A program made the position numbers and the translations under genes. A DNA stretch of 41,997 nt from Bigelowiella natans CCMP2755 (Eukaryota; Cercozoa; Chlorarachniophyceae): the NCBI GenBank assembly GCA_000320545.1, contig ADNK01003537.1:1-41997 (forward strand), read 5' to 3'. Under the pieces are notes generated by a model. It searched no databases and was not told the origin of the DNA. It saw only the letters and a program-made list of their open reading frames with translations. Position 1 is the first letter of the stretch. Each line of letters starts with the position of its first letter. Positions 30,947 through 38,668 of this stretch are shown here, piece after piece.

Positions 30947-30961
30947 TTTTAATAATAAACT

Positions 30962-31090
30962 ATGCCTTATTTATTATTAAAAAAACTAAACAGAATAGAT
31001 GAAAATGAGAATAAGAACCTGAAACCCATAGCGATTGTTAAGAGTGAGAAGAAGGACAAAGACCCTTTACATAATGCTTTTTTATACTAG
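30962..31090 (+). CDS. small basic ORF ahead of the packaging ATPase (42 aa)
   Basis: Begins MPYLLLKKLNRIDENENKNL and ends DPLHNAFLY. It sits between a late-type motif and the ATPase start, two bases before the ATPase ATG, so the two probably share a transcript. Short ORFs in this position could be virion peptides. No family recognised. Confidence 0.55.
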   Translation: MPYLLLKKLNRIDENENKNLKPIAIVKSEKKDKDPLHNAFLY

Positions 31091-31092
31091 AT

Positions 31093-31821
31093 ATGGATGA
31101 TAAACCGAATTCAAAGAAGAAGACAAAGATTGAGTTGGATTTCCACCAAAAATTTGAGATACTACCGAACACAAATTCAGACAAGAGGGATGTTATGTAT
31201 ATTGCTGGTGCAAGTGGTTCAGGTAAAAGTTATATTACCAAACAGATAGTGAATAATTATGCGAAACTGTATCCTAAACGAAAAATATTTATAGTCTCTC
31301 GTTTAGATGAGGATGAAACATTAGATGGTATCAAAAGTAAAAATATTATAAAATTAGACATACCATCTTTAGTAGAGACACCATTTGATGTCAACAATCC
31401 ATTATTTTATAAAAGTTGTTTTATCGTTGATGACTGTGATGCTTTACCAGATAAAAATGAAGATAAAGCAGTTCAAGATTTAATAGACCAAGTGAGTTCA
31501 ATGGGCCGACTCCATCACAAAAAAAAAGACGAAGATGGTAATAACACAGGACAAGGTGGGATAAGTTTGTTTTTTATCACACACTTCTTATCAAATTACA
31601 AAAAAAGTCGATTGATTATGAATGAAGCAACCCATTATGTCCTTTACCCTCAATCAACGGCAACAAACCAATTATATTATGTGTTGAACAAGTATTTAGG
31701 CTTAGAGAGAAAAGAAATATCAAATTTAAAGAAAATGGGCTCTCGATGGGTAGTGACACATAAGAACTATCCTCAATACATAATAGGTCAATATTCCGCT
31801 GAAATCCTTCATCAAACTTAG
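31093..31821 (+). CDS. FtsK/HerA-type DNA-packaging ATPase (A32-like)
   Basis: 242-aa motor that would pump viral DNA into the capsid. Walker A GASGSGKS is at residues 39-46 and Walker B CFIVDDCD at about 109-116. The C-terminal part (LLSNYKKSRLIMNEATHYVL region) fits the viral A32 clade. Full length for this class and intact. It ends against a strong hairpin facing the convergent HNH gene. Confidence 0.93.
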   Translation: MDDKPNSKKKTKIELDFHQKFEILPNTNSDKRDVMYIAGASGSGKSYITKQIVNNYAKLYPKRKIFIVSRLDEDETLDGIKSKNIIKLDIPSLVETPFDVNNPLFYKSCFIVDDCDALPDKNEDKAVQDLIDQVSSMGRLHHKKKDEDGNNTGQGGISLFFITHFLSNYKKSRLIMNEATHYVLYPQSTATNQLYYVLNKYLGLERKEISNLKKMGSRWVVTHKNYPQYIIGQYSAEILHQT

Positions 31822-31822
31822 A

Positions 31823-31858
31823 TTTTAATAAAATATTTAATCAAATATGTTATTAAAA
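31823..31858. terminator. bidirectional hairpin between convergent genes
   Basis: TTTTAATAAAATATTT pairs with AAATATGTTATTAAAA (15 of 16) around AATC. It fills the 40-nt gap between the ATPase and HNH stops, so it could end both transcripts. Confidence 0.6.
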
Positions 31859-31861
31859 TAA

Positions 31862-32686
31862 TTAACCAATAAATCTATTACCTTTGCTTCTATTTTCAGT
31901 AGCCCACAAGGGTTGAGTATTAGTATAATGCAATCGTTTAATGACTTCTTCTAAATCAGGTGCCTTACCCCCTGCTTTGTATCTAATAGGTGTAATGTGG
32001 TCTATCTCCCACATTCCGTAATTTTCCCAAGTCATACCTTCTTTAAATTTACTTTCTAAATATTTTTTATATTCTTTAATTGTTGTGCCTAAATATTTGA
32101 TGGAGCTTTTACTTTTGTTTGCTTTTAAAGCTCCTCTCACAGCATTTGAAACGGTAGATTGTAAGTATCCTAGTGGGTCGCAGATTTTACAAAATCTTTT
32201 TTGTATTCCGTGATTACAAATAGAACCACCTCCACAATTTTTACAATTTGTTCTTATTTTGTTGTGTTCACAAATGGAACCACCCTTACATTTTTTACAA
32301 ATACTTCTTATTTTGTTGTGTTCACAAATAGAAGCTCCTTTACATTCTTTACAAACATTTTTTTGTCTTCCGTGTTCACAAATAGAACCACCTTTACATT
32401 CTTTACATATACTTTTTCTTTTTCCGTGTTCGCATATTTGACTACCTCCACAACAGACACATCTATTTCTTCTCTTTCCGTGTTCACATTTGCTTTTTTG
32501 TCTCCATTTTTTATCACATTCTGCTTTTTTTTTTTTAACTTCTTCATTGTTTCTATACCTTTTTGCTGTTCTCCTACACTTAATACAAGTTTTTAATTTT
32601 CTCCCTTTCTCATTTAAAAAATCTTCAGGTAATCTATGACATTTGCACCTGTTACATTTTTCGTATTTGATTTCTTCATTACTCAT
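31862..32686 (-). CDS. HNH endonuclease with zinc-knuckle repeats
   Basis: 274-aa protein. After a leading CxxC pair (KCNRCKCHRLPEDFL) come six consecutive 18-residue units of the form C-x-H-x6-C-x2-C (e.g. ICEHGKRKSICKECKGGS), about residues 67-173, then a helical linker. The HNH core is WEIDHITPI ... HYTNTQPLWATENRSKGN, near the C-terminus. The enzyme should nick or cut DNA using a divalent metal; the Cys/His array probably binds DNA via zinc. It may be a homing-type gene or a genuine viral replication/recombination factor. An early-type motif lies 26 nt upstream, which groups it with the replication genes. Confidence 0.88.
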   Translation of the reverse strand: MSNEEIKYEKCNRCKCHRLPEDFLNEKGRKLKTCIKCRRTAKRYRNNEEVKKKKAECDKKWRQKSKCEHGKRRNRCVCCGGSQICEHGKRKSICKECKGGSICEHGRQKNVCKECKGASICEHNKIRSICKKCKGGSICEHNKIRTNCKNCGGGSICNHGIQKRFCKICDPLGYLQSTVSNAVRGALKANKSKSSIKYLGTTIKEYKKYLESKFKEGMTWENYGMWEIDHITPIRYKAGGKAPDLEEVIKRLHYTNTQPLWATENRSKGNRFIG

Positions 32687-32710
32687 TTCTCATACTTTTG
32701 TTAGTCATTA

Positions 32711-32720
32711 TTTCTTTAAA
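32711..32720 (-). promoter_or_regulatory. early-type motif for the HNH gene (minus strand)
   Basis: The plus strand reads TTTCTTTAAATA at 32711-32722, i.e. TATTTAAAGAAA on the coding strand. The TTTAAAGA core ends 26 nt before the ATG at 32686. Confidence 0.6.
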
Positions 32721-32729
32721 TAATATAAT

Positions 32730-32737
32730 TATCTAAC
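32730..32737 (+). promoter_or_regulatory. late-type motif TATCTAAC
   Basis: The core ends 13 nt before the ATG at 32750. Early and late motifs thus sit back to back in one 63-nt divergent spacer. Confidence 0.6.
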
Positions 32738-32749
32738 TCTATTGTATAT

Positions 32750-33064
32750 ATGGATAATAAAGAACTGGTCTTGGATGTGAAGCACTCACAAGAGTTCAAA
32801 AAGCGATTGGAGCAGGAGATACTACACAAAATGGAAGTGGAGGATGCGAAATTAGAGAACACATATCAATCTTGCTGTATGACTAGCGATAAACGAGCAT
32901 TAGAGTTTTTCTTAAAGAGCGGAGTCATATTTAGTGTGCTTGTGTTCAGTATGCTACAAGTTATTACAGTTAATAATTCGTCCGAGCGGAATGCTTTTTT
33001 AAATATAGTAATATTAATACTGGGTACATTCTTGCCGTCGCCAAAGATGAAGGATAATAAATAA
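32750..33064 (+). CDS. two-helix membrane protein (104 aa)
   Basis: Begins MDNKELVLDVKHSQEFKKRL. A charged N-terminal helix (1-50) precedes two hydrophobic segments at about 53-74 (FFLKSGVIFSVLVFSMLQVI) and 82-97, ending in LPSPKMKDNK. This layout resembles small membrane proteins that recur in giant viruses and their satellites, and is also holin-like. The resemblance is from pattern memory, not a search. A late-type motif precedes it, and its stop runs into the third minisatellite array. Confidence 0.65.
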   Translation: MDNKELVLDVKHSQEFKKRLEQEILHKMEVEDAKLENTYQSCCMTSDKRALEFFLKSGVIFSVLVFSMLQVITVNNSSERNAFLNIVILILGTFLPSPKMKDNK

Positions 33065-33302
33065 TGTGAAGCAAAGCGAATACTGCGACTGCTATGTGCT
33101 GTGCTATGTGCTATATGCTGTGCCGTGCTATGTGCTGTGCTATGTGCTATATGCTGTGCCGTGCTATATGCTGTGCCGTGCTATGTGCCGTGCTATGTGC
33201 TGTGCTATGTGCTATGTGCTGTGCCGTGCTATATGCTGTGCCGTGCTATGTGCTGTGCTATGCTATGTGCTGACATGTGCGGATGCTGATATATGCGAAA
33301 GC
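33064..33302. repeat. minisatellite array, copy 3 of 3
   Basis: About 240 bp of degenerate units (GCTATGTGCTGTG, CTATATGCTGTGCCGT), opening with AAGCAAAGCGAATACTGCGAC, which links it to the arrays near 17.8 and 18.7 kb. It lies between the two-helix membrane gene and the 3' end of the spliced gene. Confidence 0.85.
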
Positions 33303-33315
33303 AACAAGTGTTTTA

Positions 33316-34855
33316 TTATTCTGCTTTAAGTTCACTTGCCATCAGTTGGTCATAATCTACATCATCCTCTTTTTCTTCATCATCAAACCTACTTTTGCCC
33401 CAAAATGCCTTTTGATGCACATTTCTCAAATCATCCAGTGTGACTGCTTTCCATTCTCGGTTTCTATTAACTTGAAACCAATATCTTTTTCCATTTTGTG
33501 TCACATAGGTAGTAAAACCTACTTTGTATTGCTGTGCATAACCCATCTCTCTTTCCACAAATTCCATTACCATTCTTGTCGCCGTTCTGATTTCTTCCTC
33601 TTTCATTTTTGGCAACAACCACTGCATAGTCTTGTCAATGTCTTCCAATGCTTCTTCCATTTCTGCTCTCTTTGATTTGAAAGTTGTCAACATATAATTC
33701 CATACCGCTCGTAATTGTCCCTCATATTGAAAATATCGCATACTGCCTTTCTGCATTTGGTTAAGTTTCTTCATTTCTTGACCATATATTTTACAAGAAC
33801 TCTTACGGATTTGTTCTATGTTGATTGCATCCTTCTTAATCTTCTTTTTGACACTTTCCAAATTAGCATACCATTGTGAAGCAATCCCATTTGATGCAAT
33901 TTGTGCAGGTTGTGAAAAGTTTTGAGGTTTGTAGGTCTCTATTTGCTTGACCTGTAATTGTAATGGTGCTTTTGGGTCACAGATTTCCATTTGTAATTTT
34001 AATTGTTTGCAAAGGGATGTCATCTTTGCATCGCCGTCGTTGACCCTAAGATTGCTCGTAGCATCACAAAGCATTCGCATCTGGTTGCCGTTGTCAGCAC
34101 CGCCTTGTAGTCGCTTTGTGAGGTTTAATGGAGTGCTAAAGAAAGAATAATTAAATAATTAGTAACTATGTATCTCCTCCCCCTCTAATGGGTTGAAATT
34201 ACAAATTAAAATAAAATAAATATAAATATATATTTTACCTTGTATCCTGAGGAGTTTGATACCGCTTGTCAATCGTTCCTTTCTTCGTAAGTTTTGTCAC
34301 ACCCAAAGTCAGGGTCAAGACCTTATTCTTCTTGCTTTTCTCATCACAGGTCTTGTCTGTAGACTTATTCTTCTTGCTTTTCTTATCACAGGTCTTGTCT
34401 GTAGACTTGGGGAGACCACCCAATATTTTGCTTTTATCAACTGGGGTAGGCACTTTGTATTGCTCTGCGAACTGCTCTCTGAGGTTGTCGTAGTAAGGGT
34501 CTGCTGGAGGCGGTCCAACACCATTAAGCAGGTCTCGTATTTGTTGTGGATTTGTATACATATGTGCGACATCTCGCATATATTTGAGTAGTTTCTTGTT
34601 TCCCTTGTCCTTTTCCAGTGCCGAAACGATTATGGAGATATTAGCATTCCAATCATCACTACCAATTTTGAATGCTTCCTCATTTTCATCCATTAGGATT
34701 TCATTAAAATCGCTCAACCATTTTACTCGCTTTTCCAAGTATTTCTCGTAATGTTTAAATCCAGGTTTTTCTACTGGAGCAGAATTCCACAATTCGTCCC
34801 AAGACCCGAGTCTCTGACTTTGAGCAAGTAGTTTTGATAGTGGTGTTTCCGCCAT
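33316..34855 (-). CDS. spliced gene of unknown function (478 aa, two exons)
   Basis: Exon 1 is 34855-34239 (617 nt) and exon 2 is 34135-33316 (820 nt). The 103-nt intron has a GTAAAA donor, a TACTAAT branch-point-like site, a pyrimidine tract and TTTAG acceptor. Splicing joins PQDT through a split Ser codon to TPLNLTKRL and gives one open frame. Without it, exon 1 stops at once and exon 2 has no early ATG. The N-terminal half (MAETPLSKLLAQSQRLGSWD) is helical with Trp residues. A 42-bp tandem duplication (34323-34406) encodes STDKTCDxKSKKNK twice. The C-terminal half is helical, then acidic (DDEEKEDDVDYDQLM). No family recognised. It is GC-richer than its neighbours, so possibly captured from a host or part of a nested insertion. 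Confidence 0.75.
34136..34238 (-). other. spliceosomal intron inside the viral region
   Basis: 103 nt, GT...AG on the minus strand, with TACTAAT about 20 nt before the acceptor and a T-rich tract. It is much more AT-rich than the exons. Confidence 0.75.
34323..34406. repeat. 42-bp tandem duplication within the spliced gene
   Basis: Two adjacent 42-bp units (34323-34364, 34365-34406) differing at one base and in frame. Confidence 0.9.
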
Positions 34856-35035
34856 TGTAAGGAGTGTCGCCTTTTTTGGTGAAAATAATTAAATTGTAGG
34901 GCATTTTGAGAACATTTTTGCCCCTTGTGGAAATAATAAGAGTATTTTGGAATTGCAGGGGGTTTATAATCGTGCAACACCACAAAATGAAACGGTGTAA
35001 CACGAAAATAACTTTTCTGGCTCTTCCCAATGGGA

Positions 35036-35130
35036 GGGGTAGTGCTTTTTGGCTATTTATAGTGTTAGGGGTAGTGCTTTTTGGCTATTTATAGTGTTAG
35101 GGTAGTGCTTTTTGGCTATTTATAGTGTAG
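35036..35130. repeat. three tandem 32-bp repeats
   Basis: Units of GGGGTAGTGCTTTTTGGCTA followed by TTTATAGTGTTA at 35036-35067, 35068-35099 and 35100-35130 (the last slightly shorter). Each carries a TTTATAG box. They lie 180-275 bp upstream of the spliced gene's start. Confidence 0.9.
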
Positions 35131-35204
35131 GGGTACTACAATTTTTGCTATTTTTGGAGTTTTAGATTATGTGAATTTACCGAAGCTAAAAGGTCAATCT
35201 CAAT

Positions 35205-35233
35205 GCGAGTGCAGATTTAAAATCTGCACTCGC
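35205..35233. repeat. 29-bp palindrome
   Basis: GCGAGTGCAGATTT, a single central A, then AAATCTGCACTCGC: perfect 14-bp arms, a strong cruciform or dimer-binding site candidate. Confidence 0.9.
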
Positions 35234-35326
35234 ACTCAAGTGCAGATTTTTGAAACCGACTCGAGTTCCATAAATAGAATTTTTCTGCACTCGAGTTCCA
35301 TAAATAGAATTTAATCTGCACTCGAG
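35234..35326. repeat. repeat cluster of TGCAGATT and CTCGAGTTCC words
   Basis: CTCGAGTTCCATAAATAGAA occurs at 35260 and 35290 as a direct repeat spaced 30 bp. It is interleaved with further copies of the palindrome half-site (AAGTGCAGATT, TCTGCACTCGAG), the last ending at 35326. Confidence 0.85.
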
Positions 35327-36333
35327 AGCAGAATTACCAAAATCCTATTAATAGCACCCCTTGGTATTCACCAAAGGCGATTTGTTTTTCCCCTGCTTGT
35401 CGCCTTGTCTTACTATCCTCTCGTTTTCCCCAAATCGTTTACGAGGGCATTTATTTATTTTTTGGTCACAATTTCTTGTCGCAGGGTAAGAAATTGGTTG
35501 TCGCACTTTCCTAATCTCAAATACTATGGATGTGAGATTTTCTACAGTGTATCAGAGAGTCTCTGGTTCTCTAAAAAGAAATGCCCTCACTTCTAGGAAT
35601 TTTCTACGAATCATAATTTAAAATTTCGCAGGTGTGAATACCCACATCAACTCCCATCTCTCTACTTGTCTCCAGTTCCTTCCTAATCAGTCACAAAGCT
35701 ATGTTTCTCAAAACTGTAACTTAAGATTGAAAACTAACAATATCAAAGTTCTTTATGAAACATAAACCTATGGTCCTACCTAAAAAAATAGCAAATAATA
35801 AATAATAAATAAAATAGATGCTATTAGATAAAAAGCCAAATGCAAATACAAGTCACGAAAATACATTACCTACTGACCTACTAAGACTCAAAATCAGCAG
35901 TTTTTAGCTTTCATAGCACAATACAACTGAAATATTCAAAACACACAGAAATAAAAATATTTTCTTCAGATATTTAGAAGGTAAAATGAGAAGGTAGAAG
36001 AGAAATTAGAAGTAAAAATGAGAAAACAGAACATTTGCTGGAAAAATACAACTGAGTTATCAACTGTGGACATTAGCAAGTTGTAAAAAATAGAAAAATA
36101 ACTTTTAGTAGTGTTTCAGTTGGAAAGCTGAGAACTGAAAAATATTTGCTTGTAAATATAGATGTGTTTGTATGTAGCTGTAGCTACTACGACCTATTAA
36201 CACTTCGCATCTCAGTGTGGAATACAATTTAGTTTTGGTTTCTTCTTCCCACCCCAACATTTATCATAACACTACACTGTTCAAAGGGTTGAAAACACAA
36301 ATCACAGCAATTAAACAATACATATATGAATGC

Positions 36334-36343
36334 TATTTAAAGA
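36334..36343 (+). promoter_or_regulatory. early-type motif TATTTAAAGA
   Basis: 24 nt before the ATG at 36368. Confidence 0.65.
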
Positions 36344-36367
36344 TATATTAATATATATATCATATTA

Positions 36368-36604
36368 ATGAGCAATAAAAATACTATAGCGAAAACAGAC
36401 ATGTTCCGCCACCAAAAACTTTATTATCGTCGCAATAAGGACAAATTAAACAAAAGGCGAGTATTAGCAAACTATAAACATAAATATGACGGCATTATTG
36501 ATACTCAAGAGAAACTTGAGAAGTTTAGAAAGCACAAAAAAATATACTTACAATTAAAACTGCTTGACAAAGAGTTGCTGACTGCCTTTAGTAACTTGTT
36601 ATAA
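36368..36604 (+). CDS. small basic early protein (78 aa)
   Basis: Begins MSNKNTIAKTDMFRHQKLYY. Strongly basic and helical (RRNKDKLNKRRVLANYKHKY), then a Lys/Leu amphipathic C-terminus. An exact early motif and its position directly ahead of the helicase suggest a replication or regulatory role such as DNA binding. No family recognised. Confidence 0.65.
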   Translation: MSNKNTIAKTDMFRHQKLYYRRNKDKLNKRRVLANYKHKYDGIIDTQEKLEKFRKHKKIYLQLKLLDKELLTAFSNLL

Positions 36605-36632
36605 GATTATTAAGGTTAGAAATAATCGTTAT

Positions 36633-36642
36633 TATTTAAAGA
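36633..36642 (+). promoter_or_regulatory. early-type motif TATTTAAAGA
   Basis: 25 nt before the helicase ATG at 36668. Confidence 0.7.
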
Positions 36643-36667
36643 TAAAAATATATAATATAATATATAT

Positions 36668-38191
36668 ATGGATAATATTAATCCTGCTATTCTGGACTAT
36701 GCGAACAGCATCAGTGTGCTTAATGAGAAACCTGTCATCACTGTTGATTACAGATTTTTTACCGATGTGTTGCCTACTTACAGCGACGAATGTTGGGCAA
36801 AACTATTTTATGATTTGAACAAAGATGCTTACATATACAATCAGGAACATAAGATTTGGTTCTTCTACGATGAGAACAACATTGTGAAGTCCTACAAAAA
36901 GGAAGCACCAGTCTTTCTAAACAACCAAATTTCCACATGCTTACAGCATGTCCTAAAAACAGAGTTTGCTAAGATTGGAAAGGATAAGAAATACAAAGCA
37001 GAATACTTAAAGAATTTTAGAAAGGTGGGAAGCAATGCCTTTAGTAAGAACATCATCGCAAAACTAATGAAATACTACAACGATGAGGATGTATTGAACA
37101 AAATAGATAAAAATAAGAACCTATTAGCATTCAAAGATTGTGTGTATGACCTTGAAACAAAGAATTATAGAGATATAGAAAAGAAAGACTTCATTTCTAA
37201 TCACATCAAATTCAAACTTAAACCCAGAAGATCAATTAAACAAGAGGTGAGAAAGGACATATTGGATTTCATTTTCGGCATACAGGAAACACAACAAGAT
37301 GCTCTGTTTCTGCTAAAATTATTAGCAAACAGTCTCTTTTACAATAAGTTTGGATTGCTAATTATGTTTTTAGGAAGTGGTGGGAATGGGAAAGGTGTCT
37401 TAACTGCTCTTCATCAAGTAGCAACTTCCAAATATTGTAACATAGTTTCTTCTCAGTTCCTAACAACGAAATACAAAGCGAATGCCCCTAATAGTGATTT
37501 ATATAAATGTATGGATAAGCGATTGGTTGTTGTTAATGAACCTGAAGAAAATGAAGGCGATAAAGAACTATCTTTCAATGTAAGTTTTCTCAAAAAAATT
37601 ACCGATAATGATACAGTTAGTTGTAGAGAGATGTATGATACCCCTGTGGAATTCCTTGCTGATTTTAGCATCTTCTGCTTATGTAATAATGCTCCGAAAT
37701 TAGATAGTGTAGATGATAGCATTAAACGAAGGTTCTTAAACATCCAATTCCCTTTTCAATTCAAAGAAAAACCTGACCCTAAGAACAAATATGAAAAGAA
37801 AAGAGATTACACTCTCAAAGATAAGTTCAGAAACAACAAAGAATATCGTAGAGAATACATCAAACTATTGTTAGAACATGTAGATATGGAGAAATTAAAC
37901 CCTCCCGAAAAGGTATTAAAATTCACAAACGATTATTTAAACGATAACAATCACACCTTAAATTTCATTGAAGAGAATTACGATGTTACTGATGATGTTA
38001 GAGATAGAATTTTATACAACGATATTTATAAACACTTTAAAAGTTGGTCTCCGGTTTACATATCTAAAAGCAACTTCAAAAAGCAAATGTTAGCAAACAA
38101 ATTTCTTTTTGGTAAAGTGAGAGGAAGGTTCTACTTTAAGAAATTAATAAAGAAAGAAGATGATGAAGAAGAGGTAGATATAAATGTATAG
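36668..38191 (+). CDS. superfamily 3 helicase, D5-like
   Basis: 507-aa replicative helicase. The D5_N-like region (residues about 150-190, LLAFKDCVYDLETKNYRDIE) precedes the SF3 core: Walker A GSGGNGKG (236-243), Walker B RLVVVNEPEE (285-294), motif C FSIFCLCNN (333-341) and arginine-finger block DDSIKRRF (349-356). It would form a ring and unwind viral DNA. No archaeo-eukaryotic primase or polymerase domain is fused to its N-terminus (residues 1-140 match nothing I know), so priming must come from elsewhere. It heads the early replication block. Confidence 0.93.
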   Translation: MDNINPAILDYANSISVLNEKPVITVDYRFFTDVLPTYSDECWAKLFYDLNKDAYIYNQEHKIWFFYDENNIVKSYKKEAPVFLNNQISTCLQHVLKTEFAKIGKDKKYKAEYLKNFRKVGSNAFSKNIIAKLMKYYNDEDVLNKIDKNKNLLAFKDCVYDLETKNYRDIEKKDFISNHIKFKLKPRRSIKQEVRKDILDFIFGIQETQQDALFLLKLLANSLFYNKFGLLIMFLGSGGNGKGVLTALHQVATSKYCNIVSSQFLTTKYKANAPNSDLYKCMDKRLVVVNEPEENEGDKELSFNVSFLKKITDNDTVSCREMYDTPVEFLADFSIFCLCNNAPKLDSVDDSIKRRFLNIQFPFQFKEKPDPKNKYEKKRDYTLKDKFRNNKEYRREYIKLLLEHVDMEKLNPPEKVLKFTNDYLNDNNHTLNFIEENYDVTDDVRDRILYNDIYKHFKSWSPVYISKSNFKKQMLANKFLFGKVRGRFYFKKLIKKEDDEEEVDINV

Positions 38192-38195
38192 TATA

Positions 38196-38205
38196 TATTT
38201 AAAGA
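38196..38205 (+). promoter_or_regulatory. early-type motif TATTTAAAGA
   Basis: 25 nt before the ATG at 38231. Confidence 0.7.
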
Positions 38206-38230
38206 TTTATCTCTTATATATATATAATAT

Positions 38231-38617
38231 ATGAGTAATAGAGTTAGATTAAAGTTTCAAGCATATGATAATAAATCCAAGGAAAGAAAACAAAATATAA
38301 AGAAAAGGAATAAATTCCTATACACAAGAAGGTATGACTTCAAAAAGGAAGGTAAAAAGTATCTCCCTGATGCTACTACAGCAAATGAAATCATCGCGAG
38401 GAAAATAAACAAACTGAAAAACAGAGGGAAAATAAACGATAATACTGAAATCCAAGTCGTTTATATCTTACAATACAACATACCAATATCAGGAAGAATA
38501 ACAACACTCGGTGATGGTGTTCACTATCCAAGCAATAGACAGGAAGGGTTCGGTAGCATAGACCTTCATAGGGACGATTTTTTAATACAGTCCGTTCTAA
38601 TTAATTATTTCAAATAA
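38231..38617 (+). CDS. unknown early protein between helicase and polymerase (128 aa)
   Basis: Begins MSNRVRLKFQAYDNKSKERK. A basic N-terminal half is followed by a beta-like segment (EIQVVYILQYNIPISGRITT). Its early promoter and position between helicase and family B polymerase make a replication accessory role likely; a terminal protein for protein-primed synthesis is one possibility, not shown by sequence. No family recognised. Confidence 0.65.
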   Translation: MSNRVRLKFQAYDNKSKERKQNIKKRNKFLYTRRYDFKKEGKKYLPDATTANEIIARKINKLKNRGKINDNTEIQVVYILQYNIPISGRITTLGDGVHYPSNRQEGFGSIDLHRDDFLIQSVLINYFK

Positions 38618-38629
38618 TATACGAAAAAG

Positions 38630-38639
38630 TATTTAAAGA
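38630..38639 (+). promoter_or_regulatory. early-type motif TATTTAAAGA
   Basis: 29 nt before the polymerase ATG at 38669. Confidence 0.65.
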
Positions 38640-38668
38640 AATACTCTTTCATATATATATTAATATAT

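Larger units (their letters stand above)
34856..36333. other. 1.5-kb non-coding stretch with dense repeats
   Basis: No gene is supported here; a 63-codon frame at 35405 shows no family or start signal. The left part is the upstream region of the spliced gene and holds three 32-bp tandem units (35036-35130), a 29-bp palindrome and a direct-repeat cluster (35205-35330). From 35.6 to 36.33 kb it is plain AT-rich spacer. It is the largest gap in the viral part, so a candidate for a control region or replication origin, or the flank of a nested insertion. Confidence 0.6.

Noticed and set aside
32201-32596. 131-codon plus-strand frame of Phe/Thr/Ser repeats
   Set aside because: Antisense shadow of the HNH gene's zinc-knuckle repeats.
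33066-33329. Cys/Tyr/Ala-rich frames in the third minisatellite
   Set aside because: They simply translate the GCTATGTGCTGTG repeats.
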